Shown here piece after piece: positions 24,981 through 33,115 of a stretch of 64,000 bases of DNA. The position numbers and the translations under genes were made by a program. The stretch comes from Actinoplanes nipponensis. Lineage in GTDB: Bacteria > Actinomycetota > Actinomycetes > Mycobacteriales > Micromonosporaceae. The DNA is taken from positions 62,001 through 126,000 of the forward strand of contig NZ_BOMQ01000008.1 of NCBI RefSeq assembly GCF_016862275.1, written 5' to 3'. The notes beneath the pieces are model-generated. The model saw only the letters and a list, made by a program, of their open reading frames with translations. It did no database searches and was not told the DNA's origin. How positions within the stretch are numbered: position 1 is the stretch's first letter; each line of letters starts with the position of its first letter.

Positions 24981-26666
24981 ATGACCGATCAACTGACCGC
25001 ACCGTCCGCCGAGCGCCCCGGCGCGGCCGCGCCCCCGTCCTGGTGGCGGGACGCGGTCATCTACCAGATCTACCCGCGCAGCTTCGCCGACTCCGACGGC
25101 GACGGCATCGGCGACCTGCCGGGCATCCGCGGCCGCCTGCCCTACCTGCGCGACCTGGGCGTCAACGCGGTCTGGCTGTCCCCGTTCTACGCCTCCCCGC
25201 AGGCCGACGCGGGCTACGACGTCGCCGACTACCGCACCGTCGACCCGATGTTCGGCACCCTGGCCGACGCGCGCGGCCTGATCGGCGACGCCCACGACCT
25301 CGGCCTGCGCGTCATCGTCGACCTGGTCCCCAACCACTCGTCCGACCAGCACGAGTGGTTCCGCCGGGCGCTCGCCGAGGGCCCGGGCTCGCCGATGCGC
25401 GCCCGCTACCACTTCCGGCCGGGCCGCGGCGCCGGCGGCGAGCTGCCGCCCAACGACTGGCCGTCCATCTTCGGCGGGCCGGCCTGGACCCGCACCACCG
25501 ACCCGGACGGCACCCCGGGCGACTGGTACCTGCACCTGTTCGCGCCCCAGCAGCCGGACTTCAACTGGGACCACCCGGCGGTGGCCGACGAGTTCCGCAC
25601 GATCCTGCGCTTCTGGCTGGACCTGGGCGTCGACGGCTTCCGCATCGACGTGGCCCACGGCCTGGTCAAGGCCCAGGGCCTGCCGGACCTGGGCGCCACG
25701 ACCGAATGGCACCTGCTCGACGTGGGCGTCAGCCCGTGCTTCGACCGCGACGGCGTGCACGACATCTACCGCAGCTGGCGCCGCATCCTCGACGAGTACC
25801 CGGGCGAGCGGATCGCGGTGGCCGAGGCCTGGGCGCCCACCCTGGACCGGGTGGCCAACTACGTCCGCCCCGACGAGCTGCACCAGGCGTTCAACTTCAG
25901 CTACCTCGGCACCGCCTGGGAGGTGGCCGCCCAGCGCCGGGTCATCGACGAGTCCCTGGAGGCGATGCGCCGCGTCGGCGCCCCGGCCACCTGGACACTG
26001 TCCAACCACGACGTCGTCCGGCACACCACCCGCCTGCTGCAGGCCGACGAGGGCGACGTCGCCGGTCGCAAGCCCGCCGAGGTGGACCCGGTCGCGGGCC
26101 TGCGCCGGGCCCGCGCGGCCACCCTGCTGCTGCTGGCGCTGCCCGGCTCGGCGTACCTCTACCAGGGCGAGGAACTGGGCCTGCCCGAGGTGGTCGACCT
26201 GCCGCCGGAGGTCCGCCAGGACCCGGCGTTCCACCGCGCCACCGGCCAGGACGGCTACCGCGACGGCTGCCGGGTGCCGATCCCGTGGTCGGGCGAGCAG
26301 GCGCCGTACGGCTTCGGGCCCGCGGGCGGCCCCAGCTGGCTGCCGCAGCCGGAGAGCTGGGCCCGGCTGAGCGTGGCGGCGCAACAGGGCGACCCCGCCT
26401 CCACCCTGGAGCTGTACCGGGCCGCGCTGGCCCTGCGCCGGGCCGACGCGGCCCTCGGCGCGGCGGACAACCTGCGCTGGTGCGAGGCGCCGGAGGGCCT
26501 GCTGGTCTTCGAACGCGGCTCGGCGCTGCGGTGCACGGTCAACATGACCGACCGGCCGATCCGGATCCCGCGGCCCGGCGAGGCGCTGCTGACCAGCGGG
26601 CCGGTCGGATTGTCGGAGGCCGAGGTGGAGATTCCGGCGGACACCACCGTGTGGTGGTCGGTCTGA
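24981..26666 (+). CDS. GH13 alpha-glucosidase (oligo-1,6-glucosidase type)
   Basis: A 561-residue intracellular amylase-superfamily enzyme. Conserved GH13 regions are visible: VIYQIYPRSFADSDGDGIGDL, region I VIVDLVPNHSSDQH, region II GVDGFRIDVAHGL (nucleophile Asp), region III IAVAEAW (acid/base Glu) and region IV LSNHDVVRHTTR (transition-state Asp). GxYLYQGEELGLPEV is typical of exo-acting alpha-glucosidases. It should release glucose from maltose, isomaltose or related oligosaccharides. It follows the LacI regulator, with the candidate operator in its promoter. Confidence 0.93.
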   Translation: MTDQLTAPSAERPGAAAPPSWWRDAVIYQIYPRSFADSDGDGIGDLPGIRGRLPYLRDLGVNAVWLSPFYASPQADAGYDVADYRTVDPMFGTLADARGLIGDAHDLGLRVIVDLVPNHSSDQHEWFRRALAEGPGSPMRARYHFRPGRGAGGELPPNDWPSIFGGPAWTRTTDPDGTPGDWYLHLFAPQQPDFNWDHPAVADEFRTILRFWLDLGVDGFRIDVAHGLVKAQGLPDLGATTEWHLLDVGVSPCFDRDGVHDIYRSWRRILDEYPGERIAVAEAWAPTLDRVANYVRPDELHQAFNFSYLGTAWEVAAQRRVIDESLEAMRRVGAPATWTLSNHDVVRHTTRLLQADEGDVAGRKPAEVDPVAGLRRARAATLLLLALPGSAYLYQGEELGLPEVVDLPPEVRQDPAFHRATGQDGYRDGCRVPIPWSGEQAPYGFGPAGGPSWLPQPESWARLSVAAQQGDPASTLELYRAALALRRADAALGAADNLRWCEAPEGLLVFERGSALRCTVNMTDRPIRIPRPGEALLTSGPVGLSEAEVEIPADTTVWWSV

Positions 26667-26674
26667 GCTGAGCC

Positions 26675-26708
26675 GTCCCGGCCCGGGTCCGCCAACCCGG
26701 GCCGGGAC
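26675..26708 (+). terminator. GC hairpin after the alpha-glucosidase
   Basis: A perfect 14-bp inverted repeat (26675-26688 with 26695-26708, 6-base loop) begins 9 bp after the alpha-glucosidase stop. It lacks a U-tract, like many actinomycete terminators. It would separate the glucosidase from the following PfkB kinase gene. Confidence 0.65.
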
Positions 26709-26777
26709 CTCCACCTCGCCGTCCTCCGGCCGCGCCGCTCGTCCCTGGTCCCGGCGCCCCGCGGGTAGCGTGACCGC

Positions 26778-27620
26778 ATGCCGTCGCGGGTGTTCGTCAT
26801 CGGTCCGGTGTCCTGGAACCTTCTGGTGTACGTAGCCGAGCTGCCGGCGCCCGAGCCGCACGCCGTCTTCGCCCAGCGGCATCACGAGGGGCTCGGCGGC
26901 ACCTCCGCCGGCAAGGCCCTGAACCTGCGGCGACTCGGGCTGGACGTGACCCTGTACACGCTGCTCGGCGACGACGAGACGGGCGAGCGGATCAGGCGCG
27001 CCCTGCCGGACGGCATCCACCTCGTCGCAGGGCGCTCGGTGAACGGCTCGGAGCGGCACGTCAACCTCATGGACGGGGCCGGCCGGCGGCTGTCGCTCTA
27101 TCTGACCCTGCCCGAGGCCGCCGCGCCCGGAGCGGACGGTTTGGAGGCGGCCCTGGCCGGCGCCGACGCTGTCGTGGTCGACCTGGCCGAGCACAGCCGC
27201 CGGGCGCTGGCGGTGGCCCGGTCCCTGGGCCGGCCGGTGTGGTGCGACCTGCACGACTACGACGGCCGCAGCGCCTTCCACGCCGAGTTCCGCGACACGG
27301 CCGACTACCTGTTCGTCAGCGACGAGCGGCTCGCCGACCCGCACACCTTCCTGCACGAGCAGATCGCCGCCGGCAAACGCCTCGCCGTCTGCACCCGGGG
27401 CGCCCGCGGCGCGCTGGCCCTGGCGCCCGGCGGCCAGATCGTCGAGGTGCCCGCCGAGCCGGTGTCCGACGTGGTGGACACCAACGGCGCGGGCGACGCG
27501 TTCTTCGCCGGTTTCCTCAGCGCCCACCTGGCCGGGCAGGAGCTGTCCGGCTGCCTGGCCCGGGCCACGAGCGCGGCGGCCGCCTGCGTCCGATCACCCG
27601 ACCTGGCGGCCGGTTCCTAG
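26778..27620 (+). CDS. PfkB-family carbohydrate kinase
   Basis: A 280-residue ribokinase-like sugar kinase. The N-terminal signature GLGGTSAGKALNLRRLG (substrate loop) and TLYTLLGDDETGERI are followed by a C-terminal ATP/catalytic motif DTNGAGDAFFAGFLSAH with catalytic Asp. It would phosphorylate a sugar or nucleoside with ATP; the substrate is not determinable. It follows the LacI/GH13 pair on the same strand after a hairpin, so it may complete a sugar-use group. Confidence 0.9.
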   Translation: MPSRVFVIGPVSWNLLVYVAELPAPEPHAVFAQRHHEGLGGTSAGKALNLRRLGLDVTLYTLLGDDETGERIRRALPDGIHLVAGRSVNGSERHVNLMDGAGRRLSLYLTLPEAAAPGADGLEAALAGADAVVVDLAEHSRRALAVARSLGRPVWCDLHDYDGRSAFHAEFRDTADYLFVSDERLADPHTFLHEQIAAGKRLAVCTRGARGALALAPGGQIVEVPAEPVSDVVDTNGAGDAFFAGFLSAHLAGQELSGCLARATSAAAACVRSPDLAAGS

Positions 27621-27823
27621 CCGGCCTGTTCGCCGTCCTCGGGCGCGTCGGCGTCCTGCCGGTTGGCGCCCGTCGCGTTCACGCCGGAATTGCTGCTGCC
27701 GTGCGCCGGCGTGGTCGCGGTCGGCGCCTGGTCGGTGATGAACTCGCCCGTCTCCGGCGCGCCGGTGACGTGCTGGTCGGTGCTGCTGCCGGCGTCGGCT
27801 GTGACGCTGTCCTCGCTGCCCAT
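27617..27823 (-). CDS. Small acidic, low-complexity protein
   Basis: A 68-residue protein rich in Ser, Thr, Asp, Gly and Ala with no hydrophobic core (SVTADAGSSTDQHVTG, GSSNSGVNATGAN), probably disordered. The ATG 27823 is preferred because GGAGGGG lies just upstream; an ATG eight codons earlier is possible. Its end overlaps the PfkB gene by four bases on the opposite strand. No family is recognised. Confidence 0.55.
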   Translation of the reverse strand: MGSEDSVTADAGSSTDQHVTGAPETGEFITDQAPTATTPAHGSSNSGVNATGANRQDADAPEDGEQAG

Positions 27824-27922
27824 GGGGTCCCCTCCGTCGTCGCTCACCGGCGGTAGTACCCCGTGCCGGCCCGGTGATGCCCGGCCGCGCCGCCGGTGTT
27901 CCGGGGCGCGGCCGGGCGTCGC

Positions 27923-28735
27923 TCAGTCCAGCTTCGGCGTCTCCATCAGGTCCCGGGCCGGCAGGCCGGCGACGGTGCCGCCGCCGGCCAGCTTCAGGGT
28001 GAGGGTGGCCCCGCCGGTGGCGTCCACCGCCTCCGGGTACCAGGCGACGAAGTACCGGTCCTTGACGGTGGCGTGCACCGTCCGGCCGCCGTGCAGGACG
28101 ACGTCGACCGCGACGACGTCGGAGCCCAGGTGCCCGGACATCAGCCGGGCGTAGCCCTCGCTCGTCCGGAGCTGCCCCCAGCCCTGCAGTTCGACGCCTC
28201 GGCGGCCCAGCGCGGCGTCGGTCACGGGCGCCTCCATGACGCTGCCGAAGTGCACCTTTCCGGCCCGGTCGCGGAAGCAGGTGGCGGTCCACCGCGCGGT
28301 GGCGATGGACAGGTAGCGGTACGCCCCGCGGCGCTCGCCGAGAACGTTCCGGGCGGCGCCCAGCTCGGCCTGGGTGTAGCCGTACCCGGGCTCCAGCTCC
28401 TGGCGCACGCACTCCCGGCTCAGCTCGCGGGTGTCGCCGGCCGGTAGCGCCGCCGGCGTGTCGGTCCAAGAGGCGTACGCCTGGTCCTCGCCGCCGAGGC
28501 CCGGCATGACCAGCGCGGCGCCGGTGACCGCGACGGCGGCTGCTGCGGCGGCGGCCCAGCGGAGCCGGCGGGTGCGCGGCGCGGCCGGGCGGGCCGGGCT
28601 CCCGGCGGTACGGGGGGTGGCGACGATCCGCTCCAGCAGGGCCTGCGCGGACGCCTGGCGCACCCGCCCGGGCGCCACCGGGGTGGCCGCGGCGCGCAGC
28701 CGCAGGTCGAGGTCGTGCCGGTCGTCGTTGCTCAT
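27923..28735 (-). CDS. Membrane-anchored protein cotranscribed with the ECF sigma factor (CU044_5270-like)
   Basis: A 270-residue protein. A cytosolic N-terminus of about 55 residues (DLDLRLRAAATPVAPGRVRQASAQALLERIVA) precedes one transmembrane helix (WAAAAAAAVAVTGAALVMPG). The extracytoplasmic domain (about 80-270) is of unknown fold. The ATG overlaps the sigma-factor stop (ATGA). Position and topology suggest an anti-sigma or signal-input protein, but there is no zinc-binding HxxxCxxC motif. The sigma-partner role is inferred from coupling only. Confidence 0.78.
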   Translation of the reverse strand: MSNDDRHDLDLRLRAAATPVAPGRVRQASAQALLERIVATPRTAGSPARPAAPRTRRLRWAAAAAAAVAVTGAALVMPGLGGEDQAYASWTDTPAALPAGDTRELSRECVRQELEPGYGYTQAELGAARNVLGERRGAYRYLSIATARWTATCFRDRAGKVHFGSVMEAPVTDAALGRRGVELQGWGQLRTSEGYARLMSGHLGSDVVAVDVVLHGGRTVHATVKDRYFVAWYPEAVDATGGATLTLKLAGGGTVAGLPARDLMETPKLD

Positions 28736-29364
28736 GCGGGTGCTCCCGGTTCGGTGGTGGTGGGGGCGGCCTCGGCCGGCTCCCCGGTGAGGAACTCGGC
28801 CGGCTCCCCGGTGAGGAACTCGGCCGGCTCCCCGGTGAGGAATTTGCGCAGGCGGCGGCGGGCGCGCAGCAGCCGCAGGCTGAACGCGGTGGCCGAGATG
28901 CCGAGCACCCGGGCGGCCTGCGGGCCGGTCAGGTCCTCTACCGCGGTGAGGGACAGGACCTGCTGGTCGCCGGGGCTGAGCCGGTCCCAGGCCCTGCTCA
29001 GGTCGACGCGGCCGGCGACGTCGGCGGGCTCCGCCACGGTGCTGCCGGGTTCCCGCAGGATGCGCAGGGCGACGGCCTGCCGGCGGTGGTCGCCGCGGCG
29101 GTGGTTGCGCAGCAGGTGGTGCGCGACGGTGAACAACCAGGCGCGGGCCTGGTCCAGGCCGGGCGGTACGTCGTCCAGGCGGCGCCACGCGGTCAGGAAG
29201 ACCTCGGCGACCACGTCCTCCGCGGCGAGCGGATGGGTGCGCCGCTCGACGAAGCAGAGCAGGTCGTCGTACGCGGCCTCGAACAGGGCTCGGAAGGCGG
29301 CCTCGTCACCGGGCGTGACGTCCGGTGGTCGGCTGGCCGTCATGGGGACATGGGATCTGGTCAC
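28732..29364 (-). CDS. ECF-type RNA polymerase sigma factor with repeated C-terminal tail
   Basis: A 210-residue sigma-70 family ECF factor. Region 2 is near 22-90 (FRALFEAAYDDLLCFVERR, DVVAEVFLTAWRRLDD, ARAWLFTVAHHLLRNHRRG); region 4 spans about 128-175 (LSPGDQQVLSLTAVEDLTGPQAARVLGIS, LLRARRRLRKFL). After the last helix, the octapeptide FLTGEPAE occurs three times before a Thr/Pro-rich end. An ATG at 29343 is an alternative start. It is translationally coupled to the membrane protein downstream. Confidence 0.92.
   Translation of the reverse strand: MTRSHVPMTASRPPDVTPGDEAAFRALFEAAYDDLLCFVERRTHPLAAEDVVAEVFLTAWRRLDDVPPGLDQARAWLFTVAHHLLRNHRRGDHRRQAVALRILREPGSTVAEPADVAGRVDLSRAWDRLSPGDQQVLSLTAVEDLTGPQAARVLGISATAFSLRLLRARRRLRKFLTGEPAEFLTGEPAEFLTGEPAEAAPTTTEPGAPA
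28771..28842 (-). repeat. Three perfect 24-bp tandem repeats in the sigma-factor gene
   Basis: Units 28771-28794, 28795-28818 and 28819-28842 are identical (CTCGGCCGGCTCCCCGGTGA plus GGAA on the plus strand). In the sigma-factor frame each gives FLTGEPAE. Complete identity and in-frame length point to recent slippage expansion. Confidence 0.95.
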
Positions 29365-29434
29365 ACCCCCTCATGTCCATCACCGTGAGGATCACTACAG
29401 GGGTGCGGCGGCGGGGCCGTTCTAGGGTGGCGGC

Positions 29435-29821
29435 ATGGTCTCGTTGATCCGTAACGTCTCGTTCGACTGTGCCGACCCGTACGCGCTGGCGCTGTTCTGG
29501 GGTGAGGTGGTCGGTCACCCCGTCCATCCGGAATGCGCGCCGGGCGACGCCGAGGTCATCATCGAACCGCCGGGCGGGCCACGGCTGTTCTTCCAGGCGG
29601 TGCCGGAGCCCAAGCAGGCGAAGAACCGGGTGCACGTCTGCCTCGAGCCGGGCGACCGCGACCGCGACGCGGAGGTCGACCGGCTGCTCGGCCTGGGCGC
29701 GTCCCTGCTGGCGGACCACCGTACGCCCGCGGGCGACGGCTGGGCCGTGCTGCTCGACCCGGCCGGCAACGAGTTCTGCGTGACCCGCTCGGCGGCGGAA
29801 CGGGTCACCGGGGAGTCGTGA
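29435..29821 (+). CDS. VOC-superfamily (glyoxalase-like) protein
   Basis: A 128-residue vicinal-oxygen-chelate fold protein of the actinobacterial glyoxalase-like type: IRNVSFDCADPYALALFWGEVVG, PRLFFQAVPEPKQAKNRVHVCLE, then GWAVLLDPAGNEFCV. The His in NRVHVCLE and Glu in NEFCV fit metal ligands. Reaction unknown: members include glyoxalases, dioxygenases and drug-binding proteins. It diverges from the sigma factor. Confidence 0.88.
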   Translation: MVSLIRNVSFDCADPYALALFWGEVVGHPVHPECAPGDAEVIIEPPGGPRLFFQAVPEPKQAKNRVHVCLEPGDRDRDAEVDRLLGLGASLLADHRTPAGDGWAVLLDPAGNEFCVTRSAAERVTGES

Positions 29822-29828
29822 GCCTTGG

Positions 29829-30473
29829 TCAGGCGACCGGGGGTGTCAGGGTCCGGCCCGGGCGTCCCCGCGGCGTCGACAGGTAGTAGTGCCACAGCAG
29901 CCGCGCCGCGATGGCCCGCCACGGCCGCCAGTCCTCGGCGATCGTCAGCATCTCGGCGGGGGAGGGCCGCGCGGGCAGCTCCCACAGCTCCGCGACCGCC
30001 TGGGCCAGGGCGATGTCGTGCACCGGCCACGCGTCCGGGCGGCCCAGCGCCATCAGCCGGTAGATCGTCGCGGTCCACGGGCCGATGCCCGGGACGGCCC
30101 GCAACGCCGCGTCGACCGTCTCGTCGTCCATCCCGGCCAGCGCGTCCAGCTCCAGGGAGCCGTCCCGCACGGCCGCCGCCAGCGCCCGCACGTAGCGGGC
30201 CTTCTGCCGGCTGAAGCCGACGGCCAGCAACTGCGCGTCGTCCAGCAGCAGGAAGCCCCGCGGGGTGAGCGGCGCGACGACCGCGCCCAGCCGGTCGAAG
30301 GCGGCCTGCGCCGAGGCGAGCGAGACCTGCTGCTCCAGCACGATGCGCACCAGGGTGACGAAGCCCGGTTCCCGGTCCCACGCCGGCGGCGGCCCGAAGC
30401 GCGCCACGATGGTGGCGAACACGGGCTCGCGCCGGCCGAGCTCGGCGATCGCGGCCTGCCGGTCGGCGCTCAC
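29829..30473 (-). CDS. DNA-3-methyladenine glycosylase, HhH-GPD type
   Basis: A 214-residue base-excision glycosylase of the AlkA-like HhH-GPD family. Core motifs are IVLEQQVSLASAQAAFDRL, the helix-hairpin-helix LAGMDDETVDAALRAVPGIGPWTATIYRLMALGRPDAWPVHD (quoted in part) with the conserved catalytic Asp of the PVHDIAL region, and WRPWRAIAARLLWHYY. It lacks the AlkA N-terminal domain, like short AlkA homologues. The GTG start overlaps the methyltransferase stop (GTGA). Confidence 0.9.
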   Translation of the reverse strand: MSADRQAAIAELGRREPVFATIVARFGPPPAWDREPGFVTLVRIVLEQQVSLASAQAAFDRLGAVVAPLTPRGFLLLDDAQLLAVGFSRQKARYVRALAAAVRDGSLELDALAGMDDETVDAALRAVPGIGPWTATIYRLMALGRPDAWPVHDIALAQAVAELWELPARPSPAEMLTIAEDWRPWRAIAARLLWHYYLSTPRGRPGRTLTPPVA

Positions 30474-31312
30474 GGGCGTACGGCCAGCCACACCGTCCGG
30501 GTCGTGCGGACCGTGAGGTCGGTGCGCGACAGGATGGCGTCGCTGTCGAGCAGCGTGTCGAGGGTGTCGCGGTCCTGGGCGTCGAGCCGGCCGTCGAGCC
30601 CGGTACGCAGCCGCCGCAGGCACGCCTGGGCGTAGCGGCCGGCCGCGGCGGGCAGGGGCGGGGTCAGCTCGATCCGGAACACCCGCTCGGCCTCGACCGT
30701 GAAGCCGGCCCGGGCCAGCCGCGGGCCCCAGTCCGAGCCGAGCAGCGGGACCTCGTGGCTGAGCCCCTCGCGCAGGGCGGCGTGGCAGCGGGCCTCGAGC
30801 CCCGGCCGGCCGACGCCGAGGTCGTCGGGCAGGAAGGTCGGGATGGCCTCCAGCTCCGCCACCGCGAAGACGCCGCCGGGCCGCAGGGTGGCCAGGACGT
30901 CGGCCAGCACCCGGTCGGGCTCGGCCACGTGGTGCAGCGACGCCGACGCCCACACCAGGTCCATCGGCGCCAGGGCGGGCCAGCCCGCGTCCAGGTCGGC
31001 CTGCCGGGTGTGGATCCGCCCGTCCAGGCCGTGGGCGCGGGCCTTGGCGCGGACGCGGTGCAGCATCGGCTCGGCCATGTCCACGGCGGTGACCTCGGCG
31101 TCCGGGAAGCGCGTGGCGAGGGCCAGCGCGCCGGTGCCGGTGCCGCAGCCCAGGTCGAGGATCCGCCGGGCCCGCCCGCCGGTCCGCTCGTGCAGCCATT
31201 CGACGAGCCCGTCGAGGTGGTCCCGCAGCACCTCGGCGTCCAGGTCGAGCATGTCGGCCAGCGCGTCGGTGTCGTGCGCCGGCTCGTGACGGTGGTGGTG
31301 ATGGTCAGCCAT
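30470..31312 (-). CDS. Class I SAM-dependent methyltransferase with His-rich N-terminus
   Basis: A 280-residue Rossmann methyltransferase: motif I RILDLGCGTGTGALALA, VTAVDMAEPMLHRVRA, RQADLDAGWP, DLVWASASLHHVAEP and TLRPGGVFAVAEL. The N-terminus MADHHHHRHEPAHDTD is natural, with flanking family sequence, and could bind metal. Substrate unknown. It diverges from an XRE-cupin regulator whose operator-like palindrome lies 41 bp upstream, and is coupled to the DNA glycosylase, so all may be one regulated unit. Confidence 0.9.
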   Translation of the reverse strand: MADHHHHRHEPAHDTDALADMLDLDAEVLRDHLDGLVEWLHERTGGRARRILDLGCGTGTGALALATRFPDAEVTAVDMAEPMLHRVRAKARAHGLDGRIHTRQADLDAGWPALAPMDLVWASASLHHVAEPDRVLADVLATLRPGGVFAVAELEAIPTFLPDDLGVGRPGLEARCHAALREGLSHEVPLLGSDWGPRLARAGFTVEAERVFRIELTPPLPAAAGRYAQACLRRLRTGLDGRLDAQDRDTLDTLLDSDAILSRTDLTVRTTRTVWLAVRP

Positions 31313-31352
31313 GCTGCGACCCTAGCCGGGCATTGCGCGTACGGCATAGCAT

Positions 31353-31369
31353 CTTGCGTATGACGCAAG
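31353..31369. promoter_or_regulatory. Perfect palindrome overlapping the XRE-cupin start codon
   Basis: CTTGCGT-ATG-ACGCAAG: 7-bp arms around the ATG itself. A regulator bound here would cover its own start codon, indicating tight autoregulation, and would sit 41-57 bp from the divergent methyltransferase start. The short leader is consistent with a leaderless mRNA. Binding by the encoded XRE protein is inferred. Confidence 0.65.
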
Positions 31370-31929
31370 ACGGTGATCTGGACGCCCTGGTCCGCAAGCG
31401 CATCCGCGGGCTGCGGGTGGCCCGGGGCTGGTCCCTCGACGACCTGGCCGCGCGTTGTTGGCTGAGCCCGTCCACGCTGAGCCGGATCGAGACCGGCCAC
31501 CGGCGCATCGCCCTTGACCAGCTGGCCCCGATTGCCCGGGCGCTGGGCACCACGCTGGACCAGCTCGTCGAGCCGGTCGCCGACGAGGACGTGGTGATCC
31601 GGCCGCACCGCGACGAGACGCGCGGCCTGACCACCTGGCTGCTCAGCCGCGATCCCGGACTGCCGGGAGTGACGGTCGCCAAGATCCGGGTCAGCCGGCC
31701 GGTGCGGGAGACCGCCGAGCTGGGGGTGCACCCGGGCAAGGACTGGTTCACCGTGCTGTCCGGGACGGTCGAGCTGCGGCTGGGGGAGCGCACGATCCTG
31801 GTCCGTGCCGGCGAGGCGGCGGAGTTCTCGACGATGATCCCGCACGCGTTCGGCGGCCACGACGGGCCGGCGGAGCTCATCTGCATCCTCGACCACGACG
31901 GGCAGCGCAGTCACCTGCACGGATCCTGA
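31360..31929 (+). CDS. XRE-family regulator with C-terminal cupin
   Basis: A 189-residue regulator. The N-terminal helix-turn-helix (IRGLRVARGWSLDDLAARCWLSPSTLSRIETGHR in part, about 12-50) is joined to a small-molecule-binding cupin barrel (about 100-185; VHPGKDWFTVLSGTVELRLGER, then EFSTMIPHAFGGHDGP). This two-domain form is common in regulators of small-molecule or amine metabolism. The ATG at 31360 lies inside a palindrome. It probably controls the divergent methyltransferase and itself. Confidence 0.9.
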   Translation: MTQDGDLDALVRKRIRGLRVARGWSLDDLAARCWLSPSTLSRIETGHRRIALDQLAPIARALGTTLDQLVEPVADEDVVIRPHRDETRGLTTWLLSRDPGLPGVTVAKIRVSRPVRETAELGVHPGKDWFTVLSGTVELRLGERTILVRAGEAAEFSTMIPHAFGGHDGPAELICILDHDGQRSHLHGS

Positions 31930-31981
31930 ACACCGCCGGCGGCCCGGCCCGTCGCCGCCACCGGAGCTGGTGGCTCCGCGC

Positions 31982-32974
31982 TCAGCGTTCCAGCCGGTAG
32001 TACCCGGCGTGCTCACCGACCGTTCCCAGGATCTCTCCGCGATTGCCCAGGGCGTTGACGGTCACGTCCTCCGGGATGCCCCGGGTGGTCAGATCGATCA
32101 TTGCGCCGCCCTGCCAGAGGAACGGGTGCAGGCCGCCGGCCGCGGTCTCGCTGAGGCCGAGAACCTGGCCCCGGTCGTTGATGTCGACGACGGAGGCCGT
32201 CGGTCCGCCGAGGGTGCCCAGGTCGCGGAAGGCGCCGGCGCGCCACAGGTACGCGCGCTCGGTGATCGATCCGCCGTTACCGGCGATCCAGCCCCGCTCG
32301 TTGATGGCGATCGGCCGCCAGTCATCGAGCCCGGGCGGGGCGCCCAGGTCGTACACCCGGCCGCGGAACCACATCGTGGCCCCGGTGCCGCCCATCGCGT
32401 TCCGGCCGATGATCTGACCCCGGTCGTTGACGTCCCCGGCGTATCCGGTGCCGAGGTCGGTCATGGTCCCGTCCTGCCAGAGGAAGGCGTGAGCGCCCTC
32501 GGCGGTGTACCGGGTGCCGACGACCTGGCCCCGGTCGTTGACGGCGGTGGCCATGCTGTCGAGGCTGGCCGGGTCGATGTCGGTCAGCACGCCGTGCTGC
32601 CAGAGGAAGGCGTGCGCGTAGGACTGCTCCGGACCGGCGCGGAAGACGCTGAACCCGACCACCTGGCTCCGGTCGTTCACGTCGGTCGCCCGGCCGTACT
32701 CCCGCTCGCCGTGCTCCAGCACGCCCAGGTCGGTCACCCTGCCGGCGGACCAGAGGAACCCGTGCGTCCCGGTGGCGCCGGCGCCCACCGATCCTTCGCC
32801 GACGATCTGGCCGTGGCTGTTGACGGCGCGCGCCTCACCCCCGAAACCGAGGTCCACGGCTCGGTACCAGCCCGACGCGGCGGCCGGTCCGGACGGAACG
32901 ACGAGCAGCGCGAGAACGACCGCGCTCGGCGCGGCCAGCCGGCGGATCACGGTCCGGCTCCCCTTCAAGAACAT
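31982..32974 (-). CDS. Secreted HAF-repeat protein
   Basis: A 330-residue exported protein. The N-terminal signal peptide is MFLKGSRTVIRRLAAPSAVV, with a hydrophobic core and cleavage near GPAAASG. The mature part is built of about six to seven repeats of the extracellular HAF type (HGFLWSAGRVTDLG, HAFLWQHGVLTDID, HAFLWQDGTMTDLG, with DVNDRGQVVG between). A beta-propeller-like fold is likely; the function of HAF repeats is unknown. The start is supported by GGAGAG upstream. Confidence 0.88.
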   Translation of the reverse strand: MFLKGSRTVIRRLAAPSAVVLALLVVPSGPAAASGWYRAVDLGFGGEARAVNSHGQIVGEGSVGAGATGTHGFLWSAGRVTDLGVLEHGEREYGRATDVNDRSQVVGFSVFRAGPEQSYAHAFLWQHGVLTDIDPASLDSMATAVNDRGQVVGTRYTAEGAHAFLWQDGTMTDLGTGYAGDVNDRGQIIGRNAMGGTGATMWFRGRVYDLGAPPGLDDWRPIAINERGWIAGNGGSITERAYLWRAGAFRDLGTLGGPTASVVDINDRGQVLGLSETAAGGLHPFLWQGGAMIDLTTRGIPEDVTVNALGNRGEILGTVGEHAGYYRLER

Positions 32975-33080
32975 CACGGAACTCTCCTTCCCTGCCCCCT
33001 GGTCGTATCGCGATCGGCCGGCGCCGGTAAGGGCCGGAAGTAACCGCGCGCCGTGTCGAACTCCCGGTTTCCCGACCAAC

Positions 33081-33112
33081 GTTAAGTCCTCTTGACGTCA
33101 AGTGGACTTAAC
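33081..33112. promoter_or_regulatory. 32-bp palindrome upstream of the membrane-protein/XRE operon
   Basis: Outer arms GTTAAGTCC (33081-33089) and GGACTTAAC (33104-33112) are exact reverse complements around a central self-complementary TTGACGTCAA (33092-33101). Only the two 2-base joints are not fully symmetric. The element ends 3 bp before the first possible ATG of the operon. It is likely an operator, possibly for the XRE protein of the same operon. Confidence 0.7.
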
Positions 33113-33115
33113 GCG

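Noticed and set aside
31270..31312. His-rich N-terminus (HHHHRH) of a methyltransferase as an artificial tag
   Set aside because: It is encoded with native codon use, followed by more native His residues and family sequence, and no vector sequence is seen.
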